Source: Carposina sasakii
Taxonomy: Eukaryota > Arthropoda > Insecta > Lepidoptera > Carposinidae
Assembly (NCBI GenBank): GCA_014607495.2
Contig: CP053175.1
Span: 9,022,076 to 9,086,075, forward strand
Reading direction: 5' to 3'
Length of the DNA: 64,000 nt
The notes under the pieces are model-generated. The model saw only the letters and a list, made by a program, of their open reading frames with translations, ran no database searches and was not told the origin of the DNA. Made by a program: the position numbers and the translations under genes. Positions 1 to 10,293 of this stretch are shown here, one piece after another. How positions within the stretch are numbered: the first letter of the stretch is position 1; each line of letters opens with the position of its first letter.

Positions 1-33
1 ATTTGGTTCGTAGTATGACAAGTTGTGTTCAAA

Positions 34-2309
34 ATGGTTTTCGACGAAGAGAAATTAATTGTATTAGTTAGTCAATATCCTGAGATATATGACCAGCAAA
101 ATGAACATTATATGAATTCTCTTAGGAAAAACAATATTTGGAGGGAAATTGGCGAGGAAATGGGAGCATCGAGTGAGTAAATTTCATACATCTTTCTGAG
201 TTAGTACAAGATATTTATTTTCATTATAACTTTTTACTAACGTGTACAATATTGGAAAACTAATTTTTATTCTTATTTCTACATAGGTAGATAGGTATTT
301 GTTTTTTTTATCGCATATGGCCATCACATACACGCGCTTTAGTCTATACCTTTATATGCGTATATAATGTACGCGTGTGCTATACTTAATATACGTACAG
401 CTTTGCATTCCGGTTGGACGGTGATCTTAACATGTTATCTTTGACGACGTTGACGACATCCTCTGTTTACAGTTTCATTTTGCCAGGTCAAACTACCTTG
501 AGGAGAGTTGAAATAATCTTTGAATCTATCCCGTACATGCATAGCGTTGTTTACGAAGTTACCTCCAATACGAGGAAGGTCTCGTAATTCTGTCTCTTCG
601 GTATCTTCATTATCAAACGACACGTTATCATGTCTAAGAAAATTATGCAAGACAGTAGTAGCAAGAATTACGTAGTCTACATGTTCCGCACTAAGACAGA
701 TATTGCGATAATAAATTCTGAATTTTTGGCATAATATGCCGAATGCGTTTTCTGAAACTCTTCGTGCTCTGCTATGTCTGTAATTGTATACTTTTTTGGA
801 TAGGTCATCTAACTGTGTGCCAGGATAAGGTCTCATTAAATAAGTTTTTTGTGGGAAAGCTTCATCCCCAACTATCACGTGAGGTAGTTTATTTGTTGAT
901 CCTGGTAATTCTTTTGGGCCTGGTATATTCAAAGTATTTGATTCTAATCTTGATGCTAGTTGTGACCGCGAATATATCCCTGCATCGCTATTCTTACCAA
1001 GATCGCCAACATTCACATATATAAATTTGTAATCTGCGTCCACTAGACCAAGTAGTACAATTGAAAAGAACTTCTTGTAATTAAAAAATAGCGAGCCACT
1101 ATTCGGTGGCGCGAAAATTTCTACGTGCTTCCCGTCTAGTGCACCAATACAGTTGGGATAGTGCCATTTTTCGTAAAATTCTTTTGCAATGTTCATCCAT
1201 TTCTGTTCATCTGGAATGGGCATGACTATATTGGACAACACTTCCCACAAAGCTACACAAGTAGTGTGTACAATTTCTTGCACGGTTGTATAACCCAAAC
1301 GAAAAGATTCTGCGATGGTCTTGAACGAATCGCCAGTAGCAAGGAACCTGAAACAATCACAAATAAAAATGTAATATTTTCATTTTCAGATATTGTGTGC
1401 AAAGACAAATGGAAATCTTTGAGAGACAGCTATCATCGAAATATAAAAAAACGCAAATCGAAGAGTGGAGATGGTGCCACAAAAAATAAAAAGTGGAAGT
1501 ACGAACTTCAAATGGAGTTTTTACTACCATATCTGCAAGAAAGAACAACAAAGGATAACTTTGAAAACGCTGAAACAATAACGAGTAATGAAAACACAAA
1601 CGATAATTCTCTTCCCGAACTAATGGCGATCTCTCCTGAGCCAGTAAACTCACCCCTATCTTCTTCATCGGCAACATCATTGATGTACAAACGTATTACT
1701 GCGAGGAAGAAGAACCAAACACAGCCGACACAACAGCTTTCGGTAGCCAGTACTCTACAAAATTATTTAGCTTCACGGCCAACACCAACGGCATTGGAAT
1801 CTGGAGATCCAATTCATTCATTTTTTAGAGCTATGGCTGATAACGTCAAAACCTTGCCTCCAGACCTACAGTTCAAAGCAAAAAAAAAAGTTTATGAGGT
1901 AGTATCAGATTTGGAATATGAAAACCTATTAAGAAACTCGACATCGTTCATGGAACAAACAGAAACAGTAACAAGAACATATCCATCTGATGATTTCAAA
2001 AAACAACTTGTAGAACCAACTCCGTCTACTTCAGGGTTAAATAAAAGAACTTCTAAGGAACTACAGGATACTCCAACTCCATCTACATCTGCGCCAAAGA
2101 AACAATTCCCCATAACTCATACTACATCAAAATCAAAACCACAAGATTTTGAAGTTCAGCCCGCTGATGATTTAATTCAAGAAACATTCGCCAGTATTTC
2201 CAACAACCAATCCCAAATTGTTTTGGATAATACACAAAAAAGGTTCATAATAACACCAGATGGCTTTCTGATTTCGCAAGATCTTATCACCGAGTATGAG
2301 GAACAATAA
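34..2309 (+). CDS. Harbinger-1 MADF-domain accessory protein (two exons)
   Basis: This is the DNA-binding partner of a Harbinger transposase. In this superfamily the Myb/MADF-like protein helps nuclear import of the transposase and recognition of the ends. Exon 1 runs 34-172 (ATG at 34, donor GTGAGT). Exon 2 runs 1390-2309 after a TTTTCAG acceptor. The phase fits: 139 nt leave one base that completes an Asn codon across the junction. Exon 1 has the first MADF helices (LIVLVSQYPEIYD, NNIWREIGEEM). Exon 2 opens with the third helix (KDKWKSLRDSYHR). The middle is Ser/Thr-rich and low complexity, and a weak BESS-like stretch may lie near FRAMADNVKTLPPDLQ. Its intron holds the main transposase exon on the other strand. 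No break is visible. Splice sites are inferred. Confidence 0.8.
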
Positions 2310-2707
2310 TAAATGAATGATTGATTTCCTAAATATAAATAAATAAAACTTACTTACCTGATTGTAACCATGAGTTTTTCTTCCACACCTATCGCTTTTC
2401 GGAAGAGAGTATCCTGTTTTTCTATATGGGGCTTCATAATTTGTATCAAGTCGTCGAATTTATTTTGAGACATTCTAAAGTATGTATGAAACCTTTTCCG
2501 ATCCTTTTTAAGCCGCGGCAAAAGTGTGTGATATTCCCCTTCTTCATATCGTGAATACGGAACGTCATGAACCCATATTTTTCTCTTCCTTCTTGCTTGT
2601 TCTTGTTCCATTCTTTCTTCTTCCTCACAAAGCAAAGATACTATTATAATATCCAAATCATTTTCGTCCACCTGACTCAAAATAACGTTCAAATCAATTT
2701 CTTCCAT
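435..2707 (-). CDS. Harbinger-1 transposase (HARBI1-like, two exons)
   Basis: This is a DDE nuclease of the PIF/Harbinger type, and the frame is uninterrupted. Exon 1 is 2707-2357 (MEEIDLNVILSQ start, ending VEEKLMVTIR). Exon 2 is 1347-435. The intron 2356-1348 has a GTAAGT donor and a TTTCAG acceptor and encloses exon 2 of the opposite-strand MADF gene. Catalytic blocks: D in GALDGKHVEIF, D in VDADYKFIYVNVG, E in VGDEAFPQKTYLMRPYPG. The conserved YNYRHSRARRVSENAFGIL block follows. Length, about 420 aa, is normal for the family. Only this copy and Harbinger-4 (after removal of its insert) keep an open transposase frame throughout. Confidence 0.85.
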
Positions 2708-3756
2708 CTTCCTCAGAAATCGTCAAACGACTGACAGACAAAATTTGCTGCAAACTGTCGCGGCACTGCAGTTCAAGTGCGGTATACCTAATAGTGTCGC
2801 TATGTGTCGCGTCGCTCCACTACCGTGAAGTGCCGCTTAGTGCGGTCTAGCCTTAAGAAAACTGACCCACACTAAATAGTAAAACCAAGAATAGGAAATT
2901 GCATTACCGCTGCCTACTACACCGTATTGTATTTTGCCGTGTGTGTGGCTTTGCCAGCCGCGCGCGTTTTTCAACACAACAGACTACGTTACCTAGGCTG
3001 GCACCGACTCCAAAAAATAAGTGATAATTATAAATATTTAAATAGTTGAAGATGACTTTGTTAAAGTATTAGGCCCATAGTACACGGCGTATTTTAAACG
3101 CACCGACGACGCGCGTTTCAGGAACGCGCGTCTTCGGCGCCGTAGACGCTGCTTGTTGCGTTTTAATTGATGAAACAAGCGCGCGCACGAAGCGCGTATA
3201 CTCGCGTTTGAAGCGATACAAACGCGCGTACAAAGGAGCAGAGTAGGGGCAGGGGGTGGGGCGCTCACGCCACCACTGCGCCGCCGCCCGCGCCTCAGTT
3301 GCAGTAATAGTTTATTGTGTGCTGCGCGTGTATTTACTTTAAAATGGAACCCTTCGACACCGACCGCTTTATAACAGAAATAAACAATCGTCCAGCTACA
3401 TGGAATTCACTACTGCCCGAATATTCAAACAAAGTGTTAAAAAGAAATGCTTGGGATAAATTGTGCCAAATTTTTTATAACAATTTCAATGAAAAAACCA
3501 ATGAAGAAAAAAACCTGGCAGGTAAGATTTATTATCTACTATATAAAAATAAGTCGGGTTTTCCTTCCTGACGCTATAACTCCAGAACGCACGAACCGAT
3601 TTCCACGGTTTTGCATTCGTTGGAAAGGTCTCGGGCTCCGTGAGGTTTATAGCGAAGAAAATTCAGGAAAAATTTCAACAGAAACAGGAAAATCTTTTTT
3701 ACATACAGCGCCATCTCTGATACATAGCATGTACTACAAACCAATATTTTAAGTAG

Positions 3757-4100
3757 ATGGCGCCGGTGCGTTCAAAAGAAGATAATGGTCGAACTATCAA
3801 AGTTAAAGTTCAAAATCAAGAGATTGAGATCGGAAATGAATTCATTGTACCATATTGCCCGCTGCTATCACGAATTTTTGAAACACATGCAAACGTTGTG
3901 AGTTGTCATTCGGCCAAATCAATCAAATATTTGTGCAAGTACGTCACAAAAGGCAGCGACATGGCTGTGTTTGGTATTGCGTCGGAAAATGCGAATGACG
4001 AAATCAGCAACTTCCAAATGGGCAGATACGTCAGTAGTAATGAAGCACTGTGGCGATTATTGTCATTTCAAATTCATGATGAAAGATATCCCAAGACGGT
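3757..4100 (+). pseudogene. Helitron Rep C-terminal fragment
   Basis: The frame from 3757 matches the part of Helitron Rep around the catalytic Tyr region: FIVPYCPLLSRIFETHANV, then SIKYLCKYVTKGSDMAVFGI and GRYVSSNEALWRLLSF. The N-terminal HUH half of Rep is missing between the 5' terminus and 3757, so an internal deletion has removed it. The match ends near 4100 (HDERYP), where LINE sequence takes over. The frame resumes at 7526 (HLAVHLKNGQRVYFTE), so this is one gene cut by the LINE. Confidence 0.8.
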
Positions 4101-4655
4101 GCAGACATCGAACGGGAACGCAGAGCACTGTCTGTGAGAGCCAATATGATTGCTCGGAGATTTGCACACTGTTCTACGGATGCGAAGATTACATTGTTTG
4201 GTGCCTACTGTACAACATTCTATACAAGCAGTCTGTGGCTTGATTATACGCAAAAACAGTACAGTGCCCTGCGTGTTCAATATAACAACGCTTTCAGGAT
4301 GCTGATGGGTCTGCCGTAGGGTTGATGAGGATTCCGCTTCCTCTTCCTCATAATGCGGAAGTTCCTCAAATTTTTGGATTCCTCTACCGCTACCGCTTCC
4401 ACAAAAAGAAAGTTGAAAAGTTCCGCTATCGCTTCCGCTTCCTCATAATAAGAGGAATTTGTGAGGAAGATTGACCGAGCGGCGCGCATGCGCGTAACTA
4501 TGGCAACGGCCGCAGCGAGTGAGCCGAGCTGAGCCACGCGCCGCCCCGCCCACCCCCTCCTGGCAGTTCTGTTAATTTTGCGCCCACGCATAACCTTTTC
4601 TTCAATTTCATTTTATTCCATTAAACTAACTATCGATATAGTGTGATTTGTCAGA

Positions 4656-6578
4656 ATGCGACCAAAGTGCAGTGCTATATGGACGTACTTTAATGAAATA
4701 GACGATGACACTGTGCGTTGTAAATTGTGTAGCAAGAGCTATTCAAGAAAAGGGCGCGGCACCTCGGGGCTTCGTAGCCACCTCCAGTCGTGCCATAAAA
4801 CGGAATATGCTGAATATGAACAAAGTGACTTAGCATTAAAACAAGAACTTGAAAGAAAACGCAAGAACACTGAAAAAACACCACTTCAAGAGTCCAAAAA
4901 GCAAATAACTTTGCAGGAATCTTTGATGAAAAACCAGTTCTGGGATTCATCTCATGACAAATGTCGAGAACTAGACAATCTTATATGTGAGATGATTGCA
5001 ATTCAAGATTTACCTTTTAATTTTGTAGAAGGAATTGGGTTTAGACGATTTGTCCATGCCGCACAGCCGAGATACAATTTAAAAGGACGGCAGTTTTATA
5101 CCTCACATTTGTGTAATCACGTTTATCCACGACTGAGCGAAAAAGTTAAGAGCTTGATAAAAGATTTGCAATACGTGTCTTTCACTACCGATATATGGTC
5201 AGAACCTTCAGCGGGTGTTTCTTTGCTCAGTTTTACTGTTCATGGAATTAAAGATTTTAGAAGAGTCTCTTTAGTTCTTAAATGTGTAACACTCGATGAT
5301 CGCCATACGGGCGATTTAATAGCTCAAAAGCTAGATGCAATACGTGAAGAGTGGGGGATTCCCCGTCAAAAGCTACATGTGATGGTGCGAGATGGTGGAT
5401 CAAATATGAAGCGAAGTGCTCGTTTGTCGCAAATTAATGATATTGATTGCACCTTGCATCAATTACAAACTTGTATAAAAGCTGCTTTGTCATGTAATGA
5501 AAATGTTTCGGCGCTTATGGTTAAATGTAAGCAGATCGCGACACACTTTAATCACTCCGTGACTGCCCAAAAAGAACTCAGTAACTTTCAAGAACGTTTA
5601 GGCCTGCAACAGCTTTCAGTCATTCAAGAATGTCCCACTCGCTGGAACAGCAAGTTTCATATGTTAGAGCGTCTTATTAAGATAAAGGATGCAATCATTC
5701 TTTACACATCTCAGAACCCAAATCTGCCCCAACTTATACCAAATGATTGGTTACAACTCGAAAGTTACACAAAGATTTTGGAGCCTTTTGAAGAAATCAC
5801 AAAGACTATGAGTAGTGCTGAAGCATGTATTTCGTCCGTGATCCCACTTATCCATATCTTGACATGTGCCATGCAGACGTTTTTGAGTGACAATAATTTC
5901 GATAACCAAGATTGCAAAAATTTTATCCATAAATTGATCGAAGAAATTAATAACCACTTTAGTGAGCTTCATTACAATAATCTTTATGCAATTAGCACAT
6001 ATTTGGATCCAAAATACAAAACAAAATTTTTCAACGAAATCACGAAAGAACGTGTTGAATCAGATCTTATCACCTATTTACAAAATGAACGATCATTTGA
6101 CGATGAACTGCACGAGAATGAGCCATCCACTTGCGCTGGAGTATCGGGATCGGGAGCTTCATCGAGTTCCACTACGGTGCGTGCGAGTTCACTAATCAAC
6201 GCTCCCACAGCAAAAATTGTTGATTCAATGTTGACAGAAATGCTGGCTTCGGAACCTAACAGTGACGACAATGTAGAAGAAAATGTACTGGATAGATTCG
6301 TAGTACTGAAGTCGGTGCTAAATAATTATTCTAAGGAGAAAAGAATAAGTATACAAGAGGACAGTCTTTTATGGTGGCAGCAAAACCCAAAATATCACGA
6401 ACTTTTCCCAGCTGTAAGGCGATACCTTTCTGCCCCACCATCAAGTGTCCCCAGTGAGCGGCTTTTTAGTAACGCAGGATTAATTTACGAGGAGTTGAGA
6501 AATAGACTGTCTGGAGAAACAGCATCAAAATTAATGTTTCTGAAAGTAAATCTCCCTATAGTTAATTTTAATTATTGA
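4656..6578 (+). CDS. hAT transposase, BED zinc finger type, intact 640 aa
   Basis: This is a cut-and-paste transposase of the hAT superfamily. The N-terminus is a BED zinc finger (residues about 5-50: W..F, CKLCSKSY, SGLRSHLQSCH), which binds the ends. The middle holds the RNase H-like core (SFTTDIWSEPSAGVSLLSF with the first catalytic Asp, HVMVRDGGSNMKRSA with the second, CPTRWNSKFHMLERL). The C-terminus is the dimerisation block (YLSAPPSSVPSERLFSNAG, NRLSGETASKLMFLK) with the final acidic residue. The frame is uninterrupted from ATG to stop and needs no intron, unlike almost every other gene here, so it may be a young copy. Confidence 0.92.
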   Translation: MRPKCSAIWTYFNEIDDDTVRCKLCSKSYSRKGRGTSGLRSHLQSCHKTEYAEYEQSDLALKQELERKRKNTEKTPLQESKKQITLQESLMKNQFWDSSHDKCRELDNLICEMIAIQDLPFNFVEGIGFRRFVHAAQPRYNLKGRQFYTSHLCNHVYPRLSEKVKSLIKDLQYVSFTTDIWSEPSAGVSLLSFTVHGIKDFRRVSLVLKCVTLDDRHTGDLIAQKLDAIREEWGIPRQKLHVMVRDGGSNMKRSARLSQINDIDCTLHQLQTCIKAALSCNENVSALMVKCKQIATHFNHSVTAQKELSNFQERLGLQQLSVIQECPTRWNSKFHMLERLIKIKDAIILYTSQNPNLPQLIPNDWLQLESYTKILEPFEEITKTMSSAEACISSVIPLIHILTCAMQTFLSDNNFDNQDCKNFIHKLIEEINNHFSELHYNNLYAISTYLDPKYKTKFFNEITKERVESDLITYLQNERSFDDELHENEPSTCAGVSGSGASSSSTTVRASSLINAPTAKIVDSMLTEMLASEPNSDDNVEENVLDRFVVLKSVLNNYSKEKRISIQEDSLLWWQQNPKYHELFPAVRRYLSAPPSSVPSERLFSNAGLIYEELRNRLSGETASKLMFLKVNLPIVNFNY

Positions 6579-6707
6579 AAATAAGAACAATTGTTTATTT
6601 TAATTAAGTAAACATTTCCGTACTATTAAATTTTTGTGTATTATTTTAATTTTTCTCTTAAATAACTTAGATTAATTAACAACTTTTACATTTACTTATA
6701 TAACACT

Positions 6708-6936
6708 AGCGGCCGCCCGCGACTTCGCCCGCGTAAACTTTAGAATTCCCATTATTTCCCGTTCCCGTGGAATTTTGGGAATATATCATTATAAATTGTA
6801 GCCTATATGTTATTCTGATGTATGAGCTACATTACTGCCAAGTTTCATCAAAATCCGTTCAGTAGTTTTTGCGTGAAAGAGTAACAAACATCCATCCACA
6901 CATACAAACTTTCACGTTTATAATATAAGTAGGATT
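6708..6936 (+). mobile_element. RTE-type LINE 3' tail
   Basis: This is a short, 5'-truncated retrotransposon end. It opens ACTAGCGGCCGCCCGCGACT, contains CAAAATCCGTTCAGTAGTTT and closes TTTATAATATAAGTAGGATT, the three landmarks of the RTE 3' UTR family spread through Lepidoptera. It sits between the hAT-1 stop codon and the hAT-1 right terminus. No coding remains. Confidence 0.85.
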
Positions 6937-7305
6937 CACCATCTTCCAATTCCTCTTCCTCTTCCTCATCCGCTTCCTCTTCCTCATAAAAATTCCTCTT
7001 CCTCATCCGCATCCTCTAACTTTGTGCATAACACTTCCTCTTCCGCTACCTCTTCCTCATAACCACATCCTCATCAACCCTAGTCTGCCGCGGTACTGCA
7101 GTGCGTCATGTATGTTCGCAGAGGCGCGGGTCGACTGCTTTTACACCATAATGCGTAAGCTATGTACTTCCATGGCGTGCAGGGTCCGAGCTAGCCCCAA
7201 CAGTATCCTGAGCATGTTTGCGAACCGTCTAGACTGTCCGTATCTGAGTCACTGTGTTATGACTCATTTGCAAATAAATTGTAGTGTCTCGAGGTAGCCG
7301 AGTAG

Positions 7306-7362
7306 TAAATTATTATGTTACACAGTCAAGTATAATACTTGACTGTGTAACATAATAATTTA
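7306..7362. repeat. 57-bp near-perfect palindrome
   Basis: Arms of 28 bp (7306-7333 and 7335-7362) are exact reverse complements around a single central A at 7334. I checked each base pair. It lies in the 3' UTR of the LINE fragment, 10 bp after its stop codon. It could be a hairpin in the LINE RNA or a very recent inverted duplication. Confidence 0.95.
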
Positions 7363-7525
7363 AAATTTAAAATGACAAATGTATTATCTACTATCAAATT
7401 AATAAATTATTGCTACTAACATTAAAATATATGTGTTTATCTAATAATATAATTTGTAACTAACAAAAATGGGTCTTAGTTACCTGAATAAATGAATTTA
7501 TTATTATTATTATAGTTGTACATTT

Positions 7526-9785
7526 AGCAGTGCATTTGAAAAATGGCCAAAGAGTTTACTTCACTGAGGCTAATGCGGCACAACGAGCTGAGAGACCACC
7601 ATCGACAAAATTGACTAGCTTCTTTGCAATGTGTGAAGTAGATCCACTCGCAGCGACGCTGATGTACGTTGAAATGCCCAAGTATTACACTTGGAATCAA
7701 TCAACAAAGAAATTCCAACGTCGCAAACAAGGAGCCTCAGTTCCTGATTGACCACAGGTGTTTTCCACTGATGCACTAAGTCGCATGTATACTGTTCATC
7801 CTAGAAATGATGAATGTTTTTATTTGCGACTGCTGTTGGTAAATGTACGTGGACCAAAATCATTTGCGCATTTGAAAACTGTGAATGGCCACCAATGCCA
7901 AACATATAGAGAAGCATGTCAACTATTAGGTTTGCTGGAGAACGATTCTCATTGGGATTTAACACTTGCGGATTCAGTTGTTTCATCAAATGCGTACCAA
8001 ATACGAACGCTGTTCGCAATTATCATTACCACATGTTTTCCTTCACAGCGAATTTAGTTATGGAACAAATATAAAGACGACATGTGTGAAGATATCTTGC
8101 ATTGCTTGCGCATTCAAACGAATAATCCTGACTTCCAAATAAGCGATGAAATCTACAATGAAGGATTGATTCTGATTGAGGATCAATGCTTGACTATTGC
8201 AAACAAGCTACTAATTGAAGTAGGAATGATTGCGCCAAATCGATCGATGCACGATGCATTCAACCAAGAATTAAATCGAGAGCTGCAATACAATGTTGAT
8301 ACATTGCAGGAATTCGTTCGAAATAATGTACCGTTGCTAAATGAACAGCAAAAACAAGTATACGAAACATTAATGCAAGCGGTGGACAATAATACTGGTG
8401 GTCTATTCTTCCTGGACGCACCTGGAGGAACAGGGAAAACATTTGTCATTTCATTGATTTTGGCCACTATTCGATCAAGATGTGACATAGCTTTGGCGTT
8501 AGCATCATCTGGAATTGCGTCGACTCTTCTAGATGGCGGTCGTACTGCACATTCTGCGCTTAAGTTGCCACTCAATTTAAACACAATTGATACTCCAATA
8601 TGCAATATTTCCCGATCCAGTGCAATGGAAAAATTGTTGATGCAATGCAAGCTCATTGTTTGGGATGAGTGCACAATGGCACATAAGAAATCACTTGAAG
8701 CACTTAACTTCACACTGAAGGATCTTCGGCGAAATAACAATATCTTTGGCGGCTTGATGATATTATTGGCAGGCGATTTCAGGCAGACGTTGCCAGTAAT
8801 TCCCCGTGGAACGCCTGCAGATGAATTGAATGCTTGCCTGAAGGCATCACCTTTATGGAATAACGTAAAAACATTATCGCTAACCACTAATATGAGAGTT
8901 CAACTTCAAAATGATCAAAGTGCTGCACAATTTTCCAAACAATTCGCACCTTCGGTAGAACAAGGGCACAATTGTCTAAAATTGCAAAAGCAAATTGTGC
9001 CTTTGTTCTACCGAAGCTGCGAATTGTTAGCTGTTGGAAATGGAAAAGTCCCAGTTGATGCGACATCTGGATTAATTACTCTTACCAACGACTTTTGCCG
9101 ATTTGTAGACTCTCAATTAGCTCTTATTGAAAATGTTTTCCCAAACATTAGTGAGAATTATCAGAATTATGCTTGGTTAAGTCAACGAGCAATTCTTGCC
9201 GTAAAGAATAATGATGTATACGCACTGAATTTCACCATTCAATCAAAAATTTCTGGCGATTTGGTGACATACAAATCCGTTGATTCCATAACAAATCCCG
9301 ATGATGTAGTAAATTATCCAACAGAGTTTTTGAACTCTCTGGAGTTACCAGGATTTCCACCACATAACTTGCAACTCAAAGTTGGTACAGTTATTATGAT
9401 ATTGCGTAATTTGAATCCACCGCGACTTTGCAACGGTACTCGACTTTCGGTAAAAAGACTTATGCCGAATTTGATTGAGGCAACCATTATTAACGGAAAG
9501 TACGCAGGTGAAAATGTATGTATTCCTCGAATACCAATGATTCCGACTGATCTTCCGTTTGACTTCAAACGATTGCAATTTCCAGTTCGCCTTGCGTTCG
9601 CAATGACAATTAACAAGTCGCAAGGCCAATCGCTTAGTGTTTACGGGATAAATTTAGAAAATCATTGTTTTTCACATGGGCAGTTATACGTTGCGTGTTC
9701 ACGAGTTGGGAAACCATCCGCTTTGTTTGTGTTAACGTCAGACCAAAAAACAAAAAATGTGGTTTACCAAAGAGCACTTCAATGA
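7526..9785 (+). pseudogene. Helitron Rep/helicase C-terminal part with two nonsense codons
   Basis: One reading frame runs from 7526 to 9785 and is broken only by TGA at 7749 and TAG at 8055. The region before 8055 is the linker of RepHel (KYYTWNQSTKKFQRRKQG, VFSTDALSRMYTVHPRNDE, ECFYLRLLLVNVRGPKSF). From about 8330 comes a PIF1-type SF1 helicase: Walker A FLDAPGGTGKTFV, Walker B KLIVWDECTMAHK, motif III LAGDFRQTLPVI, and at the end LAFAMTINKSQGQSL and LYVACSRVGKPSALFVLTSD. The helicase part alone is a 567-codon open frame. It carries a 27-codon in-frame insertion from an inverted repeat at 8941-9025. It unwinds DNA during rolling-circle transposition in intact relatives. Confidence 0.88.
8941..9025. 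mobile_element. 85-bp micro foldback insertion inside the helicase frame
   Basis: Imperfect arms of about 34 bp (starting AATTCGCACCTTCGGTAGAA, and its inverse ending at 9025) flank a 17-nt loop. AATT occurs at both edges (8941-8944 and 9022-9025). Taking out 81 nt rejoins FSKQ to LLAVGNGKVPVD, which is the usual helicase spacing, so this looks like an inserted minimal MITE with a 4-bp AATT duplication. The insertion adds 27 codons and no stop. A 4-bp AATT target matches Sola-like elements B and C, but the ends do not match theirs. Confidence 0.75.
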
Positions 9786-10293
9786 AACGGATAATTTGCG
9801 GACATGTATAACGCTTCGATTCAGTATTTACTTTGGATTCACTTTCATTTACTTAGAGAAGTTCAACTAAATAACACTTCATTTTTGTAATCGAAATGAA
9901 TTCATTACTGTTGTGAAATTAAATAAAATTTTTCCTTTTCAAATATAAAACAAACAAAAAAATTTCTTCATCTTTTAATCACCAAACGAAATGTTACATA
10001 AAACGAAGCGAAACGGAGTTCGCCGGGTTTGCTAGTATATATTTAAAAATAATGTATTTGTTTTGGGACTACACATAGAACATCGCCGTATAGATAGCCA
10101 CCCATGTCGCGTGCCCACGTTTTAGGGTGCTAAATCGTTAGTTGTGATAAGTTCTGGTGTTGTTTTTTATGTGTTCCGCTATCAGAACAAACGGAACCAA
10201 TATTCTAGTTAGTTTTTTTAGTTTTTTAATTCTTGTAACTAACAATTTAGTATTCTAAAACGTTTGTAAAACATTTGTAATTAGGTAGGTACA
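9786..10293. other. Helitron 3' UTR and terminus, then Harbinger-2 intron
   Basis: From 9786 to 10035 lies the AT-rich Helitron tail with the terminal hairpin and CTAG. From 10036 to 10293 the sequence is the Harbinger-2 intron and the 3' UTR of its transposase. I see no gene in it. Confidence 0.6.

Larger units (their letters stand above)
1..2852. mobile_element. Harbinger-1 (PIF/Harbinger), left end outside window
   Basis: This is a two-gene PIF/Harbinger DNA transposon. A plus-strand MADF-type gene and a minus-strand DDE transposase interleave their exons. The right end is read at 2852: the inverted end would start GGCTAGACCGCACTAAGC and is followed by TTA (2853-2855), the 3-bp target preferred by this superfamily. 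The left terminus and the left TTA lie before base 1, so the end call rests on the right side only and on the similar GG-start/TTA layout of Harbinger-4. Confidence 0.8.
4317..7082 (+). mobile_element. hAT-1 element with intact ends and 8-bp duplication
   Basis: Ends are TAGGGTTGATGAGGAT (4317) and its inverse ending at 7082, flanked by identical GTCTGCCG copies at 4309-4316 and 7083-7090. An 8-bp duplication and short inverted repeats are the hAT hallmarks. Both subterminal regions are packed with (T)TCCTCTTCCTCAT-like words, on the left in both orientations (4330-4450) and on the right 6950-7070. It carries one open transposase gene. An RTE tail has landed in its 3' flank. Confidence 0.93.
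4100..7515 (+). mobile_element. 5'-truncated LINE fragment, itself split by hAT-1
   Basis: This is the 3' end of a non-LTR retrotransposon inserted in the Helitron Rep gene. Coding pieces are the C-terminal tail of a reverse transcriptase: 4100-4316 (DIERERRALSVRANMIARRF, then SLWLDYTQKQYSALRVQYNN) and 7083-7296 (RYCSASCMFAEARVDCF, SPNSILSMFANRLDCPYLSH). Removing hAT-1 and one GTCTGCCG rejoins LP and RYCSAS in frame. The 3' UTR runs to a (TTA/ATT)n tail at about 7497-7513. I do not assign a clade; the RT core is absent. Confidence 0.75.
3554..10035 (+). mobile_element. Helitron (rolling-circle transposon), internally deleted and interrupted
   Basis: The 5' end is placed at the TC of TCGGGTTTTCCTTCCTGACG (3554), a start I recognise from insect Helitrons. 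The 3' end is CTAG at 10032-10035, followed by T, with a short GCGAA/TTCGC hairpin about 10 nt upstream. No inverted repeats or duplication are expected for this class. The element sits in the MADF intron of Harbinger-2. The left junction base is G rather than the usual A, so the exact 5' base is less sure than the 3' end. It contains a partial Rep, a Rep/helicase frame, a LINE fragment with hAT-1 inside, and an 85-bp inverted repeat. Confidence 0.8.

Noticed and set aside
8183..8887. 234-codon minus-strand open frame
   Set aside because: It is the antisense shadow of the Helitron helicase and has no family motif.
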